Positions 22,301 to 24,529 of a stretch of 24,529 nucleotides of DNA are shown here, one piece after another. The stretch spans positions 128,871 through 153,399 of the forward strand of contig BMAT01001854.1 in NCBI GenBank assembly GCA_019649035.1. The letters run 5' to 3'. The translations under genes and the position numbers were made by a program. Positions within the stretch are counted from its first letter, which is position 1, and each line of letters begins with the position of its first letter. Below the pieces are notes generated by a model. The model was not told the DNA's origin. It saw only the letters and a program-made list of their open reading frames with translations, and made no database searches. The stretch comes from Elysia marginata (taxonomy: Eukaryota; Mollusca; Gastropoda; Plakobranchidae).

Positions 22301-23126
22301 AATTGCTGTTCAATGTATCTTTTATCTTGTGTCAAATAACTCTAAAGATCTAAAATTTCAGACTTGAGCTGGGTTTTCTTGTATGGGTTTACATATATAG
22401 CATAATTCTTACTTTTCTAAACACTGAGTCAAAAAGTTGTGGTCATTGGCCACTTTATGAACCAGCCTGCTGAATTCAGTCATGCTTGATCTGGCCTGTT
22501 CAAAGATTGGCGCTGGCACCAAAGCAGGAAACAGTGTGTATGGAGTGGGCAGAACCTCGTTATTCCCTGGTCCCTCTCTGTCAGCCTTAAAGCTTACACC
22601 TGCAAAGGAAAGGATGTAGCCTACTTTATCAGCTCACATTACCTTCAATAGCAAAAATTAAAGAACATATTCTACAGGTAAGCTTAGGCCAATTTTGACA
22701 GGTTGAATTCAGTTCTAATCACACCTAGGCAAGTCCCAACTTTATGAGCGTTCATTAATACAAACACGAAAAAAATTGGATGATTAATTTTTTTATTGTT
22801 GTTTATTTTTATTTCTTCTTGATTCTATTCATAAGTGTCTAAACAGTTTCACAAATGGCCTTTTATTGAGTTGCTCTATAAAAACTAGAGCAAGAGCCAT
22901 TCTTCTGGCAACATAAATTACATCAGTTACGCAACACTAACGCTCTTTAAAGTTAAAGTTTATGAGTGAAAATTTTTATCTTTCAACTCAAGCTTTCAAC
23001 AAGATTATTCCAGTTTGTTCAATTGTGATAATATTCACCATTTGACACAGCCCATGCATTTGCAATGTCTGAGATCTCCTTGAGCCTCTTCTGTGATATC
23101 TGCATCTCTCTCAAACATGATGCCAT
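13166..23126 (-). CDS. GSS: Glutathione synthetase, complete gene, 12 coding exons
   Basis: The enzyme is a cytosolic ATP-grasp ligase that joins glycine to gamma-glutamylcysteine, the last step of glutathione synthesis. Coding exons, 5' to 3' on the minus strand: 23126-23039, 22599-22413, 21487-21412, 20168-20002, 18974-18932, 18544-18471, 17643-17479, 16429-16360, 15620-15429, 15000-14919, 14568-14379, 13322-13166. All junctions are GT-AG, every phase agrees, and the sum is 1491 nt, i.e. 496 residues (human 474). The start ATG has an in-frame TGA two codons upstream and a good context (G at -3 and +4). Conserved sites compared with the human enzyme: R125, E153 and N155 (Mg), S158/S160, Q229, R278, K317/K318, K375, E379 (Mg), the GGG loop, E436 and K464. 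Unusual: Tyr270 is Glu281, Tyr375 is Phe386, Lys400 is Arg411, Arg450 is Lys462, Asp458 is Asn470, Ala462 is Val474. There is a 9-residue insertion before the Mg motif and a 10-residue C-terminal extension. It may be a divergent paralogue. Confidence 0.96.
13323..14378 (-). other. GSS intron 11, carrying a MITE family 1 copy
   Basis: GTAAAC donor, TTTTTAG acceptor, 1,056 bp. The 253-bp TIR element 13991-14243 lies nearer the 5' splice site. Nothing else recognisable was found. Confidence 0.85.
13991..14243 (+). mobile_element. Non-autonomous TIR element (MITE family 1), copy B
   Basis: The left end TGTCTCGCTCCAAGG plus GAATGAGTTGGATGTCGCA matches copy A. The right end TTCCGACTCATTTGCCCTG then TAGTTGAGATA is its inverted counterpart. 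The left flank is TA. The right flank is TC, so the duplication has decayed or the end is off by a base or two. No open frame. Confidence 0.75.
14379..14568 (-). CDS. GSS: GSS coding exon 11
   Basis: Residues 382-445, acceptor TTTTCAG, donor GTAAAC. It completes the glycine-rich loop (GGG then HNLFDTEM), then the ATP-adenine strand as [10 protein letters not shown] (usual MEKI is MQRI), then SELGIYG with the conserved Glu436. Confidence 0.95.
14919..15000 (-). CDS. GSS: GSS coding exon 10
   Basis: Residues 355-382, phase 0 start after TATCCAG, donor GTAATG. It encodes [13 protein letters not shown], the ATP-grasp glycine-rich loop with Lys375 and the Mg ligand Glu379. Confidence 0.96.
15429..15620 (-). 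CDS. GSS: GSS coding exon 9
   Basis: Residues 291-354, exactly 64 codons, acceptor CATCCAG, donor GTATAT. It contains [17 protein letters not shown] and [16 protein letters not shown]; the second is nearly identical to animal GSS and carries the ATP-binding Lys. Confidence 0.96.
16082..16322 (-). mobile_element. Non-autonomous TIR element (MITE family 1), copy C
   Basis: It starts TGTCTCACCTCCAGGG and ends GCGACACCCGACTCATTCA then CCCTGAAAGACA. TA flanks both sides (16080-16081 and 16323-16324), the clearest target-site duplication of the family. The interior matches copies A and B in reverse complement (for example AAACTGTCTTGTTCAAAACAG). It lies in GSS intron 8, 37 nt downstream of the donor site. 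Confidence 0.75.
16360..16429 (-). CDS. GSS: GSS coding exon 8
   Basis: Residues 267-290, acceptor ATTCCAG, donor GTATGT. It encodes [14 protein letters not shown]: the conserved Arg278 of the substrate site is present, but the following Tyr (RxGY in most eukaryotes) is Glu281. Confidence 0.95.
17479..17643 (-). CDS. GSS: GSS coding exon 7
   Basis: Residues 212-267, acceptor TTGCCCAG. The donor GTTAGA is chosen because it alone restores the phase and the length needed to reach DDQEV. It encodes [12 protein letters not shown] with Gln229, and [15 protein letters not shown]. Confidence 0.93.
18471..18544 (-). CDS. GSS: GSS coding exon 6
   Basis: Residues 188-212, acceptor TAAACAG, donor GTAAGA. 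It encodes [20 protein letters not shown], aligned with the LALGIAKAWELYGSP helix of human GSS. Confidence 0.93.
18932..18974 (-). CDS. GSS: GSS coding exon 5 (43-bp small exon)
   Basis: Residues 173-187 ([14 protein letters not shown] after a split Lys). Acceptor CTTCCAG, donor GTGTGT. It was found by phase and length: with it, the segment between the Mg motif and exon 6 has the same length as in human GSS. Too short for an ORF scan. Confidence 0.88.
19016..19034. repeat. (CAGT)n tandem repeat near a splice acceptor
   Basis: CAGT four times plus CAG. On the minus strand it reads CTGACTGACTGACTGACTG, 42-60 nt upstream of GSS exon 5. Confidence 0.9.
20002..20168 (-). CDS. GSS: GSS coding exon 4
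   Basis: Residues 118-173, acceptor CATGTCAG, donor GTAAGT. It encodes [10 protein letters not shown] with substrate Arg125, then the Mg-binding [13 protein letters not shown] (Glu153, Asn155, Ser158, Ser160). Between them are nine residues more than in human GSS ([16 protein letters not shown] region). Confidence 0.96.
21412..21487 (-). CDS. GSS: GSS coding exon 3
   Basis: Residues 92-117, acceptor TTCTTAG, donor GTGTGA. It encodes [19 protein letters not shown], aligned with the DDFTARLFDIHKQVLKEG region of human GSS. Confidence 0.93.
22413..22599 (-). CDS. GSS: GSS coding exon 2
   Basis: Residues 30-92, acceptor TTTGCAG, donor GTAAGA. It encodes [19 protein letters not shown], the conserved 'P-F-T-L-F-P-S-x-x-P' segment of eukaryotic GSS. 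Confidence 0.95.
23039..23126 (-). CDS. GSS: GSS coding exon 1 (start codon)
   Basis: Residues 1-30, beginning [18 protein letters not shown] and ending WAVSNG across a GTGAAT donor. It aligns with the N-terminal helix of human GSS. An in-frame TGA at 23132-23130 fixes this ATG as the most upstream one; the Met at codon 8 is an alternative. It joins exon 2 with matching phase. Confidence 0.88.
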
Positions 23127-23594
23127 GACTCATATGCAAGATATAACACTGAGTCATAAGACAACTTTGTGGATTCTGTGCCTGCATTGTAATGAATGAT
23201 AACTTACAAAGAGGTTAAATTTTTTTCCACCTTAATAAAATATAAGTAAAGATGCTCAAGCCGCAGGTGAAGAGCTTTGTGGACAAAAGTTTAACATTAA
23301 TAGGAAAAAATCCTCTGAGAAGAAAATACAAAAAAATCCTTATCAGAATCATATGAAACCCTAGTTTAAAACATTATTACGATTTTTCACAGAGTGTGGA
23401 AAGATCAAGGTTTTAGCAAATATGTGGAGACATAAGTATAAGAGGGAAAATTCATGTAATTCATCAAAAATCAATATAATACTGACCAAAAAGGATTGAT
23501 AAATTATTATTTTTTTAAACATTTTGTTTCATAGTGAATGAAAATGTATACATATTTTGTAAATTAATTTTTCTACTCTTAGAACTCATTATTT

Positions 23595-23963
23595 TGTCTC
23601 AACATTGTCGTAACTTTTAGATACTGTATCACTTCACAGACTTAACAAATCTTTGTAGGAAGATGATAACAAAAAGTGTCACAACCTTAGGAAAAAAAAC
23701 CTGGTACCGTAACTGTCAAGGCTTCTCTAGAAGACAGTGAATGTAGAATATAACTTGCTACAGATATACAAATAAATTGGATGTCAGAATTTTTAATTTG
23801 AGAAAACGCCTTTAAAATAGATTGTTTCCTCTCTTTTTTCTCTTAGTTAAATCCAATTCAATTTCAAAGAAACTTTCCTCCATTTTTTTTTTAATTTGAG
23901 GCAGCTCAGGTGTTTACAGTGTAACAGTTGCGACACCCGCCTCATTTGCACTGTATCTAGACA
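23595..23963 (-). mobile_element. Probable MITE family 1 copy D, diverged
   Basis: The right end GTTGCGACACCCGCCTCAT then TTGCACTGTATCTAGACA is clearly the family's terminus and is followed by TA. The left end is less sure: TGTCTCAACATTGTCGTAAC at 23595 would be the terminal repeat with its middle deleted. The interior has CTCTTTTTTCTCTTAG-TTAAAT as in the reverse complement of copy B. At 369 bp it is longer than the others. Confidence 0.55.
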
Positions 23964-24036
23964 TATTAATTCATTAAACTTGGTTAGATAGCCTCAATTT
24001 ATAGTTATTAAATTTTTAAAAATTTAAGAAACAAAT

Positions 24037-24060
24037 TTTATTATTATTATTATTATTATT
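24037..24060. repeat. (ATT)n microsatellite
   Basis: Eight perfect TTA/ATT units. Confidence 0.9.
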
Positions 24061-24529
24061 CGCACATTTTGTCCGAGTTCTTTCTTCATTCTCATGCTAG
24101 TAGATTCTATGATTATGCGGTGGGCTAGATTGCTGGACTGACTTTGCTCTGTCGACAGTCGGAATCCTGGTTTACAAAAACAAAAATAAACTTTTGGGAG
24201 ATGTTAAACATTTAAACCCTACTTGGGGACTCACCTGTAGGCCTATGTTAACTTCGGTTAAGCTTTATCAGTGTCAAAGGTTATCTTGTCTGAGACGTAC
24301 GGTTGACCTAGATTAGAAATCGTGGCCCTACTTTAATTCAAAAGATATTTTATGCTTAGTGTGCTGTCTTTGGCAGTAGGGCCTACGTTTTTGCCTTTTA
24401 CTTTAGAATCTGAGAAACGGAAACCGAGGTATGGAAAAAGAAAAATGAGCATTTTTAAGCTACATTCATAGTATGCCACCGACCTGACAAGCAGGACGCT
24501 GTTTGTTTGTTGTTGTTGTTTTTAGTGCG

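Larger units (their letters stand above)
23127..24529. other. 5' flank of GSS, including candidate 5' UTR
   Basis: No further coding exon seen on either strand. Two AP-1-like TGACTCA motifs lie within 31 bp of the GSS start codon (23126-23132 and, reversed, 23150-23156). A possible 5' UTR acceptor (AATGCAG, exon from 23181) is weak. No TATA box or CpG-rich promoter can be assigned. It contains a TIR element, an (ATT)8 tract and a weak tRNA-like stretch near 24115-24175. Confidence 0.5.

Noticed and set aside
1..24529. Bacterial-type features (operons, CRISPR, ribosome binding sites) and full-length autonomous transposons
   Set aside because: The window is clearly eukaryotic with spliced genes; no regularly spaced repeats, no endonuclease domain for the LINEs and no transposase for the TIR elements were found.

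Overview
The window is AT-rich eukaryotic nuclear DNA: spliced genes with GT-AG introns, long microsatellites, and several families of decayed transposons. The gene content (a peptide-type rhodopsin GPCR and an animal-type glutathione synthetase) together with the LINE/SINE/MITE load suggests an invertebrate bilaterian, most likely a mollusc. That taxonomic call is inference; no marker gene fixes it.

Layout. (1) 1-3671: a (CTT)n tract, a 3'-terminal LINE fragment on the minus strand (about 228-580), then about 2.8 kb with no recognisable gene, probably flank or intron of the next gene. (2) 3672-6067, plus strand: the last two coding exons of a class A GPCR (TM6 and TM7 plus C-tail). Its first part lies outside the window or was not recognised. 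The penultimate exon sits between a (TTA)n tract and an (AAT)n tract that are complementary to each other. (3) 6068-13165: a gene-free zone filled with mobile-element debris. It holds two relics of the same non-LTR reverse transcriptase family (8446-9724 and about 10944-12205), a tRNA-derived SINE on the minus strand (9853-10155), a TIR element inserted inside the second relic (11533-11755), and a 160-bp TA-flanked MITE (12485-12644). (4) 13166-23126, minus strand: a complete glutathione synthetase gene in 12 coding exons. The exons join without a phase error into 1491 nt (496 codons plus stop). Its introns hold two copies of the TIR family seen in region 3. (5) 23127-24529: upstream flank of that gene, with a probable fourth copy of the TIR family and a short (ATT)n tract.

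The GPCR and glutathione synthetase genes converge on the transposon-rich centre. Nothing suggests that they work together. Glutathione synthetase makes cytosolic glutathione from gamma-glutamylcysteine and glycine; the receptor is a plasma-membrane protein. The most notable points are the concentration of substitutions at normally conserved catalytic positions of the glutathione synthetase, the complementary repeats flanking a receptor exon, and an apparently unnamed TIR family whose insertion cleanly splits a reverse-transcriptase reading frame.
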